From: Paragyromitra xinjiangensis
Lineage: Eukaryota > Ascomycota > Pezizomycetes > Pezizales > Discinaceae
Length of the DNA stretch: 64,000 nt
Reading direction: 5' to 3'
Assembly (NCBI GenBank): GCA_038503065.1
Contig: JBCAMK010000004.1
Span: 1,129,001 to 1,193,000, forward strand
In this document: piece after piece, positions 11,079 through 23,770 of the stretch
Numbering within the stretch: position 1 is the stretch's first letter
Layout of the letters: each line of letters starts with the position of its first letter
Notes under the pieces: generated by a model
The model's database searches: none
Told to the model about the DNA's origin: nothing
Seen by the model: only the letters and a program-made list of their open reading frames with translations
Position numbers and translations under genes: made by a program

Positions 11079-11725
11079 CTATCCCGCGCCTAGAGATACT
11101 CGGGAGATATGTGGAAGAGGCGAGACCCATTCCGATCCATATCACAAATGTTACTCATTCTAAGGAGATGGTACACTCACGTATCCTCTTGATAGAAATT
11201 CAAAAATATAAGCCCAATCTTTTCATTTTATCCCATCGTCAAGTATATGCAGCCTTCTAGCTGCGATACATCCTCCCCCCAGGCTCAGGTGCTGGATCAT
11301 GTGCTATCTTGGAGAACGGTGTCACGATATCAACTTCCAATCGAGCACATAATACATGTACTGTGCTTACACTTGTCTTCGCGAGAAGATACTCTTAAAA
11401 TATGGATTAGATCTCTCGAGTAGAACATAACCTTGACTGGGGGTATTTCATCATCTATAGCAGGTCATGATCGATCACTCGAGGTAAGTCGACCTCAAGA
11501 TACGCCACACTGGAAATTTGGATGCCAGAAATAGAATACCAAAACCTACTACCTCAGAAAAGATATGAGCATATTGCCACATGATAATGCTGTGAGAATC
11601 CCAAGAAACAACCGTTACAATAGAGTACAAGTCTCATGATTTAACTCACGGCATCATATTTACTCTAATACCTGGTCTATGTGCTGAAGTCTTCCCATAT
11701 GCTTTTCTAAAAGACACCTGCTTTC
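11079..11725. other. intergenic between hAT MITE and MFS gene
   Basis: No gene is supported. An ATCACTCG word lies at 11474-11481 and an ACATGTA word near 11352. The right part is the presumed 3' flank of the MFS transporter. Confidence 0.4.
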
Positions 11726-13260
11726 TTATATCTTCGCCTCTTGAGGCTCGATAGAGTCAGACAGCCTCCTCTTTTCATCATCAACATCCCTTATCGCTTC
11801 TTCCACACCCGCCTTCTCCCTCTTCGTCCGCCATCCCCCACTCCACCCTATCCATCTGTTCTCCCGTGGAGACCTCACAGCAAAGGCCAATATCCCTAAC
11901 CCTGCAAACCCAATTCCTGCACTCGCACTTCCAATCCATCCATGACGATTATATAGCGGTGCCCCGGTACTCGTTCCAACAACCTGTCCAAAAAAGACAC
12001 CAAGCATATAGACACTATTGACCCTATTTCTGGCACTAGCTTCTAGTTTATAGATAGCCGTGCGGTTGCTCACCTGGGACGTCTGGATACCCAGGTCAAC
12101 CAATAGTGCCTGTATCACCGGCCCAGCAACAGAGTGCAGTCCAGCAAATGTGCCAACGAGCTGGCCGGTCATGACACAGATGAGTCCGAGGAGAAGACCA
12201 AGAGATGAAGAGTATCTGTCGATAAGATTGCGGCCAATGAGAGGGGTGAGAAAGATAGCGGCAACCCCAATGAATCCAAACATACCAATCTCGAGGGAAT
12301 CGTACTGGTACGGGGAAGCAGCGAGGAGGAAGGTCAATGTTGTCCAGTACAGTGTAAAGACTGCAGAGACTGCAAGTCCGATGAGTGCTGCCTGGACTAA
12401 AGTTGGATGCTTCATGATCAATTGGCCGAGGGAGCGAAGGATCTGGAAATACGATAACCCCGAAGGATTTGTCGAAGGGTAATCCGGCATAAATGACCAC
12501 AACAGGGAGAAGATAAAGAACTGAAGCCCTAGGGCAATCCAGTATACAGTCCTCCAGCCTGTATATTCCGTAACGATACCAGAGATGATTCGTGCCAGGA
12601 GCATGCCCAGCAAAAGCCCAGATGTAACCCACGACAGTGCTGTGGCTCGTTTCTCAGGTGGTGCAAGGCTTTGCTTCTAATTAGCTACCGAACAATCCAC
12701 AAATCATTGGCTAACAGCGACCAAACATACGATAAAGAAAAATCATGTATCATGAAAACTCACTCTCCAACCAACGGCAGCATCAATTGTGGTGTAACGG
12801 TACCAATCCCAACAATGAATGAAAATCCAGCGAACACATTAAAGTTCCTTGTTACACACAATGCCACCCAGCAAAGTGTCGTTATCAGAATCAACGACAG
12901 CACCAACGTCCTCCGCCTAAAAAGATCACCCAGGGGGTTCAGAAACAACAATCCCGTCGCATATCCGGCCTGCATCGATGTCGGTACTATTGAGACCTTC
13001 TCATACGAAACATTGAAGGTTACCGCCATCTTATTTAAGATAGGATGATTATAGTACAAATTAGCGACTGTGAAGGTGGCTGCAAAGGCAAAAAGAAGGT
13101 TCAGCGTGAACGTGAATTTGGGTGGACTCTCCGGATTGTAACGGCACCGTGGTGGTGTCCATGTTACAATATCGGTCAATTTACTGGCCATATTCGGGGC
13201 CTTAGCAGTCGATATCTGCGATGCTAAGGACCCGCTCCCGCTGTCATCATTACGGGCCAT
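11726..13260 (-). CDS. MFS transporter (DHA1-like, 479 aa)
   Basis: Two exons, 13260-12764 and 12668-11726, are joined across a 95-nt intron (GTGAGT donor, CAAAG acceptor). Splicing recreates the block LVGDLAPPEKRATALSWV, which is well known in this transporter group and supports the chosen acceptor. The total is 1440 nt. The N-terminus is hydrophilic (about 50 residues), then come roughly 12 membrane segments. The loop after TM2 carries the MFS signature (NPLGDLFRRR, motif A), and the second half repeats the layout. The cytosolic tail is charged and rich in Lys, Arg and Glu. Proteins like this use the proton gradient to move small molecules across the plasma membrane; the substrate cannot be read from sequence. 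It resembles the YnfM/arabinose-efflux-like branch rather than sugar porters. It stands alone, without biosynthetic neighbours. Confidence 0.9.
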
Positions 13261-14747
13261 GGTTCAGTGCAGTTTCCGTTTGCAGGCGCAAATTGAGTGC
13301 GGTGTCGAAAGAGACTCTGATCGATTCCCAGCTCTCTACTGCTATCCGTAAGTGGAATCGTACGCCCCAGTTCACCTTCCAAGGTTCAAAGAAGTCAGCC
13401 TTTTCTTTTAGGGCTGTGGGAAATTTCTAAGCTTTTGTACCCTGCACATATATTTCGGATAAGCTTCCGGGTCACCGCCGAATAAGCGGAAATCAACCTT
13501 CATATCCACGGGGGGTCCGGAGTAGCCCGAAATTTCGTGCGAATACGGCTACAATCGCAATTCGGGGGCCGGTAAAGTTGGTACCGATACTTTCACAATT
13601 ACCTTGTATTTTGGTACCGGCTGATTCTTTATCCGCTAGTTCCTTACTCCACGTAATACTTGGGTTACAATTAGTAACCCGGAATCCTGCATTGCAACCA
13701 TCACCCACGAAAGTTAGTTCCTTCCCCCACCCAAAACCAATTTTTTTTACAATTAGTATGCCTGAAACTATTTTTATCCTCAAGAGCATTTCTTAGTTAT
13801 CTGTGCTATTGCTAGGGGTTGGGATATAAGCACAACAGCGGGGTTACGGGTCACGAGAAATAATGTGAGATCTATATCCCTACCCTTAGCAATTCCCTCG
13901 CGGCAGGCTGTCATAGTGATGTCGTTGGGATTCAGGATGTGGGGTTGATTGCAGGCCCAGGTAATAACAGGGTCACAGCCTTGTCGGAACGGGTCACAGC
14001 CCCCAAACCTGGGACCTCCTAAATCTAAGCATCTACAACACCCGTCCCCATCATTGTGAGTAATAAATCATAATCGACGTCGCTTATCTCGCGATCTGAA
14101 GCATAAAGTACTTGATACCTAGTAAACACCGCAACTGCACGATAAATGACATACAACAGGTACTCCACTACCTACTCTAAAGAACGGGTATGTAGTATTT
14201 TAGGCTCATACACAAGATCGAAACAATAGATCGAAACATATATTCGCTCAGTTCCTAGGAAATACACGAGAATTTTTGCTTAAAACGTGATGAAACATAC
14301 GTAGTAGGTCGAACAGTTGTAGATATTTTAAAATAGAGTAGAGTAATTGTAAGACAGCCCACAGATCCACCCAGTAGTAATAGTGCCAGTCAATCCAGCC
14401 AATTGAAGATAAAAACTAGACGACAAGTGATAATAATAATAATAGTTAATAGTCGTCCATACCAGCACTCAATCCGGCACACGCGAAGAAAAAAAGCGAC
14501 CAAGACTAGCTTTTTCCGCCAAAAAAAGTAAAACCGCAACCAAAATAGTAGCTAAAAACAAATCCAAAATCCTTTCCCAAAAACACCATCATAGTCGCGT
14601 TACGGTCATCCCATCATTATGATATAAAGCGGCAAATCAAAGACTTAACAAAAGAAATAAAGTAAGCGAGTGGAAACATGTAGAGGAGACAAGCCTCTAG
14701 CAATTCTTTTAAAAATACGGTCCCGCCTTTTATTTATTCGTAGTCAA
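13261..14747. other. intergenic, no supported gene
   Basis: The right part is the 3' flank of the four-exon gene that follows, and the left part is the promoter of the MFS gene. One 98-codon frame at 13493-13789 (-) has no splice partners or recognisable motif and is not called. A/T-rich poly-A blocks occur at about 14480-14660. Confidence 0.4.
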
Positions 14748-16867
14748 TCAGTAACCGTGACCTGGCAACCTGATGTCGTTAATGACTCGCTCAAACGCCC
14801 TGGCATCTCCTGGGTTCCTGAATCGCAGTTCGTAGTTCTTCCATGTGTTGGTGTCAAAGTACACAGAGAATGAGAATTGCCGCAGGTTCTTCAGAACAAT
14901 CTTGTTTGACCGTGAGCAGTGCATCCACTCAGGCACGCCGATGTAATCGGTGATGAAAGCAGTCCAGATCGTCGTATCAGTGTATTCACCCTCCACATTC
15001 GCAGAGGCCAGTCTGATCACCCCAGAGTCGCGGTCTTGCAAGACACGCAGCAAATGCGGGTATCCTTCATCGTCGATTTCGCCGCTGAATAGCAGTTCTT
15101 CACCATCAAGCCAGTACTCAGACTTCTTCGGAACAGGAGCGTTCGGCCCACCGAACCTCAGAGCGAGGAAAGTGTGGTAGAAGAGAACCATGTCTATTTC
15201 AAGTTGTCAATACCTGGATTCTACTAATGATCAAGGATGGTGACTCATACTCTCAATATCCGCAAAGTACAAGCAAGCCCACAAAATTCCTCTACGCTTC
15301 AAGTGTAGACTCGACCCGGCTCTCGACACAGTCAAGAATGAAGCATCGATAAAGGTTTGGAACTTATTCGGTGGTGCTCTGCGGTCGAAGTAGCCCCCAG
15401 CACCGTACTGCGGGCCAATCGTACACACGACCTTCGCGGCCTCGGTGACTTCGTCGCGATATAAACGAAGTGTCAAGTCGTTATCAAATTCTCTGTCCAA
15501 TCGGGTTAGCCAAACCCATGAAAGGTATCTTTTTCTCGGATTTGTTGAAGACATACACTTTGATAATTTCGATTTCTTCTCTTGCCATGTTCAGGGTATC
15601 CATTGACATGCCAAAACATTGAGACCCTTCAGTTGTCCTACGATCAAAATACGAATTAGGGCGATAGTTCAGTGACGATTGCGGTATTGGTGTCATGTAC
15701 TTAATAGGAGCTTCTTTGAAACTCGTGGACCCTGCTGTACCATCAAAAACATCCGTCCACCAGTTAGGCCTCGCAACAGCAAGAGCACTCGCGAGATTTC
15801 CACCTCTCAGCCTTGGGGGAGACGCCATAGGGCTCGGTGCCGGCGGCGGGGCAAATCTGCTATCTCTCAGCGGCGGAGAAATTGGTGTAATTGGTGTCGC
15901 AGGCGTTATGGGGCGAGATCCGTGGATTGATCCGAGAATTGATCCATGGGGTGAGCTGTGGGCTGAACCGTGAGGAGTCACGTATCTAATCGGCTCCATA
16001 GGAGGAGTTGGAGGGAATGCTGTTGGGTTGAAGCCGGCCGCAGGGGTGAATGATCGCCTTTGCGGTTCCATGGGAGGAGTCGGTGGGAAGCCTCCAGGCG
16101 TAGGATTGAACGATCTGCGTTGCTGGGGTGCATCATAGGGAGGTGAAGGAAGAGGATTCGGGTATCTATTCATGTATGCTTTTTCCTCTGCCATTCTCCT
16201 TTGGTGTTCCTCTACTTCACGCATCCTTTTTGCGACCTTTTCGTGGTTGTCGGCAAGATACTTCATCTTTTCCTTGAGTCTAGCCAATTCGCTTCGTTCA
16301 GTGCTCCGTTCGGATGGTCGACCACTGGTTTTGCTGGAAATAGGACTCAACAGTCAGCCAAGCCCGAGTGAGACAACCAATAGATACCCGGACAACAAAT
16401 TTCGATTGCGGGGTAAGGTATAAAAATAATAATTACTATTGAAGAACGCCCTTCAACTGCAACAGAAAAGTTCTGTGAACATCTAGCCGACCTGCCAGCG
16501 CGAAACCATCGGCTTTATGAAAGCTCGATTGTATCTCATGCCATGCCCTGCGGGACGAAGCGGCCCGTCGTCCTGACGTGTACTTTGCCACGATGTTGTC
16601 CAATTCTCGCAAAGACCTTGAGCAACTTCCGATTCCGAGAACGATGTCGTCCAGCAACTCTCGTGACAATCGATTAAACCTTGGATCTTGGAAAGATACA
16701 TCAAGATCTCTAAGGGTGGCCTTAATATCGAATAGGTTTTTGACATCACCCCGGATATCACGCGAGGAATCTGGCAGGTCTTCAATGTAGCGATACAAAG
16801 AATCTGCGATATTCCCTGCGATAGTAGATAGGGTGAGCACCCCGAATACAGCCAACCGATCAGCCAT
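14748..16867 (-). CDS. HeLo-like/PigL_N-type helical domain protein, 631 aa
   Basis: Four exons: 16867-16437, 16333-15557, 15492-15251 and 15193-14748. Introns are 103, 64 and 57 nt; the second has a GTATGT donor, a GGCTAACCC branch and a CAG acceptor. The joined frame is 1896 nt. Residues 1-143 form an all-helical module starting MADRLAVFGVLTLSTIAGNI, with the hydrophobic first helix and spaced Leu/Ile pattern of the HeLo-like/PigL_N domains found at the N-termini of fungal NLR and lipase-like proteins. Next is a coiled coil (about 165-205, KMKYLADNHEKVAKRM), then a long Pro/Ser/Thr linker with repeated PPTPPMEP. The last 230 residues form a compact mixed domain with aromatic-rich strands, possibly PH-like. 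No NACHT, NB-ARC or lipase motif is seen. In other fungi such N-terminal domains act in cell death or signalling; a role here is inference. Confidence 0.8.
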
Positions 16868-17456
16868 CGGATGAAACGAAATCCTGTTTGTTTATCTTGA
16901 AGGTTATCGGTAAAAATAAAAAATACGATTTATTTTTGATAATGGATGCTTGATAGTCGTGGTTAATCCGTTAGTGACGGGGTGCCCATGGAATATATGG
17001 AACACGAAAAAAATGAAAAGCGAAAAATTCAACGCCGAAAGACCTGTTTTTGGACCCGTATGGGGGGACCGACCGGGAAGATAATGTAAATTGAAGAGGC
17101 GGCTGGCAGGAAGAGAGCTCGCGAAAGAGGGGATGTTGCATGCGGCTCCAGGTCAAGGTGGGCTCTGACGTGTCTGGCAGAGTACGAGGAAATGTGGTTA
17201 TCAATGCATCACCACTTTAGCGTGATCTCCCCGCTGGTTCTGAACTGTCTTTCCAGACCTGCACTGAACCCAGACAGAGGTAAAACGACTTGATCTGACT
17301 GGTCGTCAACGAAGTACAAAAAAAGTCATAGTAACCTTCACCAATTGGCTTCAAGGTGCACCCTCCCTGTCAATACCACCCAATTCGAACCAAGGCACAA
17401 GTCTTACCTAGGCCGGAGATGTGGGGGAGAACTTTCGGCGAACGGATTATGCTAGC

Positions 17457-17825
17457 TCAAGGTGGAGCTCCAATTTCATGCAGAAGTAATAGAAAAACCC
17501 CGCGACCTGCGCTCGCTAACGGCCACCGACCAACGGTAAGCGAAATCGTAGTCGCAACTGCCCCTTCGTATATGATAGTCCAAAGATGCGGCCGTTTGTT
17601 GACAATGTGAGATTCTGATAGGGCCACGGTGTTGCTGCATCGATTGAGTACTTCTGGCATTGCTGGTTTACTCGTGCTCTTACCCCACCCGAGCAGGTAG
17701 CCCACCTTTTCCAGCACTGAGCTCGTGAAACCGGTCAGCAATGAGATATTGCCCTTCCAGAGATCATAGAAATTCTGCACATATCCGCAAAGATCTCCCT
17801 TCTGATCGAGCGATCCTATCCCTTA
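17457..17825 (-). CDS. possible exon of unknown protein
   Basis: An uninterrupted frame begins just after a stop near 17825 and reads to a TGA at 17457. The first 70 codons look protein-like, with an amphipathic pattern around NFYDLWKGNISLLTGF and VLEKVGYLLGWGK. There is no ATG at its head; a start through an acceptor AG near 17822 is possible, and no upstream exon was found. It could be a chance frame or a gene relic. Confidence 0.22.
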
Positions 17826-19309
17826 GCGTTCCTGAAATGCCTCTTTTCTCTTCCTCCTCGGCCCTTGGTTCCACCCAGCCACAATGAACATCACACAAAT
17901 CGGTTTCTTTGCCTGGAATTTGGGCCCGCGCGTGGAAAAGAAGGTTCTTGAAAAAAGCAAATCAATAGTCTTGGTAACATGACCTCAATTGTCCAACTGG
18001 CGAACGTCGTTATATTTCTTTTATGCAGGAACCCTATGGGAAACATTTAACAACCTAAAGGAAAACCAGGAAAACAAAAAATGAAAACTCGGTCCTATCC
18101 CATTGTCAGAGAGACAGAATCTAAAAACCCAATTCGAAAAAACAAAATGAAAAAGAAAAAGGCAGAAGAAACAGAGCCGTACCATCACATGCGCGGCGCG
18201 CGACGGCTGCAGGTGGCGGATCGTGGAAAGCACGCAAGTACAAGCCTGCAATGTGTTTCCAATCCACGATCTCTCCCAAACCGCCACAAGCAACCGCCAA
18301 ACATAACAGCAAACGTGGTGCCCCTGGCGGCGCCGTGGCCGCGGGCGGGGAGAGCAGGCACCTACCTTCCGGTGCACCGTGCTCTGGGAGAACACCGGCA
18401 GGTGTATATAACCGGCGCCAGTCTCTGACGATATACTAAATCCGAAGGGTCGTCATAGGCAACCATTCTCGTAGCCCTGCGCATATGAGTAGGTAAGCAA
18501 TATGCTAGCCCGTTGCCCATATCCAAAATCGAGGATTCTGAAGCGTTGATTTCTCGATTCGCTGTATAATCGAGGATCCGATGAAGAGCTGCTCGCCACG
18601 AAGCCCATTGATAAAACCATCCGACCATCAGCGGTCCATCATGAGAAGATGCTCAGCCAATCCATTGTAGGGTAGAGATTTTTTTTTTAGAATAGAGTAG
18701 TTTCCGGAAGAATTGTTTATGCTGTCCCCATGGCGGATTTGAGAAGACGTCAGCATCTATCCACATAGAAGAGCAGCGGAAAAATGGAAGAGCAACCCAA
18801 ACCTCGGGAATTCCCGCTAACCCTCTCAACGAAACCCTTCTCCACTTCGAACTTATGATATCTGATCATAATTTCTTTCCCCTCTGTTTGGTGTTTTGTT
18901 TGGCTTATTGTTTAGCTGCGTTTTCAGACCAGTTTGCCATAAAACTGTCCTCTAAATCACTCGTTTCGAATAGATAAAAACATACGTTTCTGCATCGAAG
19001 GAAACCAAATTCTCGTCGGTATTATATCATGACGTAAAAGAGCAGCAGGAGAGAATGTTGAGCAGCAGAGGGGGACCTGAGTGATGGTGTTTGTGATGGT
19101 AAGGCGAGCAATGATGGAAGAGGGGCCATCCTCGCCTCAGGTCCCCCTAAGTTTCAGCTTAGCATCCCCAACGAAACCCCTCCCACAGCAACTTTTTTAG
19201 TCTTGTACCCAGCACCGAATCACCGACCGGGGCATCCCCCGCAAAAACGTCAAATCAAAGGGAAGAAAGCCTGAGTTTGCGGTTACCTGAGTATCATGTA
19301 CAGTATATG

Positions 19310-19684
19310 CTAATCAATGCCAACTGCCGAAAACCCCCGAAGGGCACGGGATAGAAAAAACGCGTCATAAAAAAACTGATACATACAACAAACCTGCACC
19401 TGATTCTTGAAAGTTCGCAGCCGTTGAACATTCCTGGCTTGGTTACTGGTGGGTGTTACGCGAGTTGGCTCTGATGGTGGCTTGGCTTTCTTTCCTTTTC
19501 CACTTTCTTTTCTTTTTGCTTTTCCTTGCTTTTTTCTACTGTTCGCTTCGGGAATGGTTCTCGCCAGAGTTTGCGTGTGATGAAAAGTAGCGTGATAGTT
19601 CATGAAGGGAATGTAACGGAGAGGAGGGGACACCAGCGTATCGGCATATCCGTATCCTGTCGTCTGCAAAGTTTGCGCCATCAT
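19310..19684 (-). CDS. possible small basic protein (124 aa)
   Basis: The frame opens with two consecutive ATG codons and carries a Lys-rich centre (RKKQGKAKRKESGKGKKAK) that resembles a nuclear-localisation or nucleic-acid binding segment. No domain is recognised, and the A/T-rich composition of the region could create such a frame by chance. It lies about 860 bases downstream of the NHP6 stop on the same strand. Confidence 0.25.
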   Translation of the reverse strand: MMAQTLQTTGYGYADTLVSPPLRYIPFMNYHATFHHTQTLARTIPEANSRKKQGKAKRKESGKGKKAKPPSEPTRVTPTSNQARNVQRLRTFKNQVQVCCMYQFFYDAFFLSRALRGFSAVGID

Positions 19685-20542
19685 CTATGATCATCGTCAT
19701 CACATGCTCGCGCGGGCGCATTTTATGCATTCGTTTTGTGCATTCCGGGGAAGACGCGTTCCAAACACTAACGCGTGTACCCCGTGCATGCGTGTATTGC
19801 GTGTGCCGCCGTGCTGTAGCAAAGGAAGGGCACCTACATATAACTACGGCCCGGTGTGCATCCGAGGCCTTTGCGGATCAGACGCCTGGAGAATTCATCA
19901 TTATCATTCAACATTTCATTCAACATTCCCCCTCACCCTTCCTATCCAGCAAACTCGAAGAAAAAAGACCATACCAATATGCTCAGCAACCCAGGAGAGG
20001 AAACCAACCAACCAACAAACATGCATGTAAACCCGTATGAGGACAGGAAAATCAGCAAGTAATATGAAGACTAGAAGAATCACGGAGATGACTAGAGTAC
20101 AAGAAACCTCACCCTCTCGGCCCACTCCACTTTCCCGAATTCCAACACCACCAACGTGATATCGTTTCCCGAGCAATGAAGTAGCCAGAACGGTTTGGTA
20201 AAAAAAGAGAAAAAGGAAGACACCACAGATCCAACGACAACCAGCGTCCGTTTCATTCGGTAGCAAAAGAAACGCATTGCCCAGCACCTTCCTCTTCCTC
20301 CACATACATTTTTTTAAAAAACTTTAAGGTAATTTCCGCTGTTCTCCGTTTTCTCCCCACATGCTAATGCCCTTTTCTCCCTTTAACTTTCTTTTTTCTT
20401 TCAGACCGTAAGAACGGACGGTAGACGGCGGCGCTGCTGGACAAGAAGTGAAAACTGAACAGTAAGGAAAAACAAGAAAGACAAAAAAATCTCGAGAACC
20501 CCTTCCATCCCCTCTTCTCTCAACTTTCCTTTAAAACCCCAT

Positions 20543-21120
20543 TTACTCGTCGTCTTCCTCCTCCTCGGGACCTGCAGCCTGCTCCTCCTTATCGTGTTAG
20601 ATATCAAGGAGAAACACTTCTGGCAACCTTGGCCGCAGGGGCTGCAGCGTCGACGACTGGAGGACTTACATTGTATGCGGCCTTTTCGTCTTCGTACCGC
20701 TTTTTATCAGCCGCTGCTTTGGCTTCGTAGGGTTGACGTTGTTTGTCAGAAAGAGCCTTCCAGCGCTCACCGAGCACTTTGCCGACCTGGCCTGGAAAGT
20801 TGATGTGAGTTAGTATGTATTTATTAATGGGAAAGAAGGAAAAAGCTTACCGAACGCAATGCCCGGGTTCTCGGATCTAACGTTTTCACGCTGTTCGTTG
20901 GCGAAGAACATATACGCAGAAAGACCACGCTTAGGGGCATTAGGATCTAGCAGTTCACATAGGTAAATTAGCAATTACTCGTTTTCACCCATCTTAAAGC
21001 TCACCTGAGCTCGAAAAAGCCCTCGATCCATTAAATTGCTTGGGAAGAGAGAAAGAGAAACATACCCTTCTTCTTCTTAGCACCCTTCGCGGGCTTGCGT
21101 GCTTTCTCTGAACGAGGCAT
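20543..21120 (-). CDS. NHP6: Nhp6-type non-histone HMG-box protein
   Basis: Four exons, 21120-21066, 20946-20851, 20791-20670 and 20587-20543, are joined across introns of 119, 59 and 82 nt to 318 nt (105 residues). A short basic arm ([18 protein letters not shown]) precedes one complete HMG box: [38 protein letters not shown] and [17 protein letters not shown]. The tail is acidic (GPEEEEDDE). Nhp6 proteins bind the minor groove without sequence preference, bend DNA, assist the FACT complex and help assemble transcription and nucleosome-remodelling complexes. Length and layout match the yeast proteins, apart from the acidic tail common in filamentous fungi. The last junction is the least certain: two in-phase acceptors lie 3 nt apart. 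The neighbour upstream is more than 2.6 kb away and divergent. Confidence 0.95.
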
Positions 21121-23770
21121 TATGAACTATCTGTTTTTTTTGTATATGTAGGAGTTGAAGTACTGGGAAGACGCGTCGTTTACTGGCGGACACAACCGAG
21201 TGTTAGTTTAAAGCAAGCCACCGAGCGGAAATGCCATGATGTGATACGTGGAATGACGAAAGGAGCGAAAGGAAGATAAAAACATCTTTAAGAAAATCAC
21301 ACAGTAACGGAAACAATACCAAGATGGAAAACGAGCGAATAGCAATTCAAACAGTAAACAGGAAAGTAGAAGAGAGGGAGAAAAAAGCAAATGAAGTTTC
21401 GCTTAACGATGCGAAGCGAGAGGAATACGTGAGGAAAAGGAACAAAGAGGCAGGAGGAAAACCATCTAGCAAAAGTTGGAGGAAAAGGGAAATGGATCGC
21501 GACGGACAAGAGGGGAAGACAAACCTCGCAAATAAGATGCGACGATTCCCACAGAGAAAACAAAGACAAGATTGAGCGATTCTGTGTTTTTTTCACAAAA
21601 ATCAGTTCTCCCTCGTTGTTGCGCGTCACTATTATCTTATCACTGGTGCGAGGTAGCAACAGGTGGGGTTGGGGGTTGGGTGTGGGAAGGGGGGAAGGAA
21701 TTTTTTATTTTTATTTTTTTGGTAGAGGGAAATTCTTTTGGTGGTTGAAAGTGATAGTATTCAAAATTTGGGAGGGAGGAGACTTACTCAGTACTGCGTG
21801 AGAGATTTTGTATGGGGGGAAGAGAGAGGTTGTGTGAGAGCGAGAACAGTATGGGCGAGGAAAAACAGTGGGAGTGGGAGACCTTATGCTGTGGGCGGCT
21901 GGCTCTCACCCACATCATCCCTCGGGCTCCCACACCAAAACTGCTAGGCAGGCGCAAATGCCTGAACTGCCCTCTCCTCTCTCCATGGTTAATTAGGAAG
22001 GGTGGTCCACCCTCCCTTCCCCCAGCCACCCAATTACCATGCAGTATTTTCCGCTGTGTCGACCCTAACCCAGGAGGAAAAGCAGTTGGAGGTATGTAAT
22101 TTGCATGTATGTAGGGTAGGTAGGTATGTATGGGCTGTTTGGGGGGGGGGTGATGTTGCTGCTGCTTGCTTGTTGCTCTCACCTCTAGCGGCGAGAACAC
22201 TTCTCGCCGCCGTAGGGAGGAAAGGGAGGCAAGCATACATGTAGCTGAGCAAGCAAGCCATGGCAAGCAAGCAACGGGTTGGCAAGAACCCGATGAGAAA
22301 AGAAAAAAAACACAATGTATCGAAATAACGAATAAGCCTTTGCTACTCGATTTTGCCCATCAGCAAATACACGCTTTGGACTTTTCGCGATGGTCTGTGC
22401 TTTCTCGCCGCACTGGATCATTGGCCAAGTTCTCGCGTAGAGGCAATCCTTGGCAATAACATATGTTTATTAACATAGAATCGGCAGGGTGAGGAAAAAA
22501 CGCGCGCTGAGCCCAATGCGTCGAAAGAAAAAAGGCCAGAAGTACATACTGAAGGCATAGAAGCTAAGGCGGACAAACAGAAGCATAATTCATAACATTC
22601 GGGGATTTCAGTCATGTTAGGCGAATTTAAAAAAAGAATTACAAGGTGTTCCTCAGGTTGCTTACGAGAAGAGAAGGGAAAAAAGGCCCACAATATCAAA
22701 GTCGCGATTGTCCACGGCGATCTGCCAAGGCCCACGCGAAAAGCCTCCTATCAGGAGGGTACCGAGCTAAAAGCCTCAGCTCAGATCAAGATCAAGGTCA
22801 TCAAAGACATCAAAACTTCCCTTTAATAGGTTCCTACGAGCAGCTCCCAGGGGCTTTTTTCGATGAGGAAAAGAAAAGAAAGGAAAGGAGAAAAAGCATA
22901 TATCTGTTTGGTGCATCGCAGACTGGATGCTTAAAATGGCTTGTGAAAGTTGAGATGGGAATTGGATGTTCAATTTCCAACACCCATTTCAGAGATTCGC
23001 TGCAAACCGTTTCCTATATTACGTCATGTCAGCGAGTTATCAGGGCCGCCTCCTTCCCTTCTCGCTGGGTTGTGCTGCTTGCAAATTGAGCTCTTCCTCC
23101 CCTGAGGGTTTTCTCCGTGGCCTGAGTATCCAGCCAGGGTTAGGGGATACACTGGCCATTCAGCGTCAACTGCCAGACTTGCCGTGAGCCACCCGCGCTG
23201 CTAGAACATCGCCGAGTTAACCGTTAACCTACCACCAACAAAACACATACACGCGTATGACTAAGCAGCCGTAACAGCCAAGTGTCCGTTTGTACCGTAT
23301 CCGAGCGCGAGCCACGAACAGAGGCTGGAATTGGATTGTTGGCATAGAAGCGGATGCTCATCATAACAAACCTCCTGCACGACCCCCCCTCCCCCATTGC
23401 ATTGGACCTCTCTGCCCCCTCCTCCCCTCCCCTCCACAACGAGTAATTTTTTTCTTTTGGGCCGGCGCCTCGTGTTATTCACTCCTCTTTCGGCGCGATT
23501 CGATGCTCTGCTGGTGACGGGACTGTGACACACCCTGGGGGTACGGAGAAAAAATAGTGCACCCATCCCTACACGAAACCTTCCACCCATCGCGACGACC
23601 TTGCCCTTTTTTTTATACGACATACGAAAAAAACCACCTGCGAACGACCAAAAGACAAAGCGAACGAAACAAACAAAGGAACAATTGGGGGGCAGAACAA
23701 AAAAATAAACTAAAATAGTCGTTTCGAAACAAGCGAAAGAGAGAGAGGAAGAACTAAAAACCCACCCAGC
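21121..23770. other. divergent intergenic region NHP6 / 1211-aa gene
   Basis: This 2.65-kb interval separates two divergent genes and must contain both promoters and probably long 5' leaders. It is rich in homopurine and homopyrimidine tracts, with a strong G-quadruplex motif (listed separately), a ten-G run near 22141-22150 and a GTAGGTAG-type short repeat at about 22105-22130. The overlapping frames here follow composition, not protein sequence. Confidence 0.5.
21665..21694 (+). promoter_or_regulatory. potential G-quadruplex motif
   Basis: Five G runs of 4, 5, 3, 3 and 6 are separated by loops of 2, 2, 3 and 2 bases, more than meeting the standard intramolecular quadruplex pattern on the plus strand. 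It lies about 545 bases upstream of the NHP6 start codon. Folding and any regulatory effect are inference. Confidence 0.5.

Larger units (their letters stand above)
16868..20542. other. long intergenic region with two doubtful ORFs
   Basis: Only the two low-confidence reading frames listed separately stand out. An ATCACTCG word lies at 18956-18963 and a TATATAA word near 18403. Several A-rich and T-rich runs are present. The interval between 18.4 and 19.3 kb shows nothing gene-like. Confidence 0.4.

Noticed and set aside
10873..11163. 96-codon ORF on plus strand
   Set aside because: It lies largely inside the hAT MITE and crosses its right end and target duplication, so it is a chance frame.
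22646..23089. 147-codon plus-strand ORF
   Set aside because: It is low-complexity Lys/Arg sequence from purine-rich DNA, overlapped by equally long frames on both strands and without motifs.
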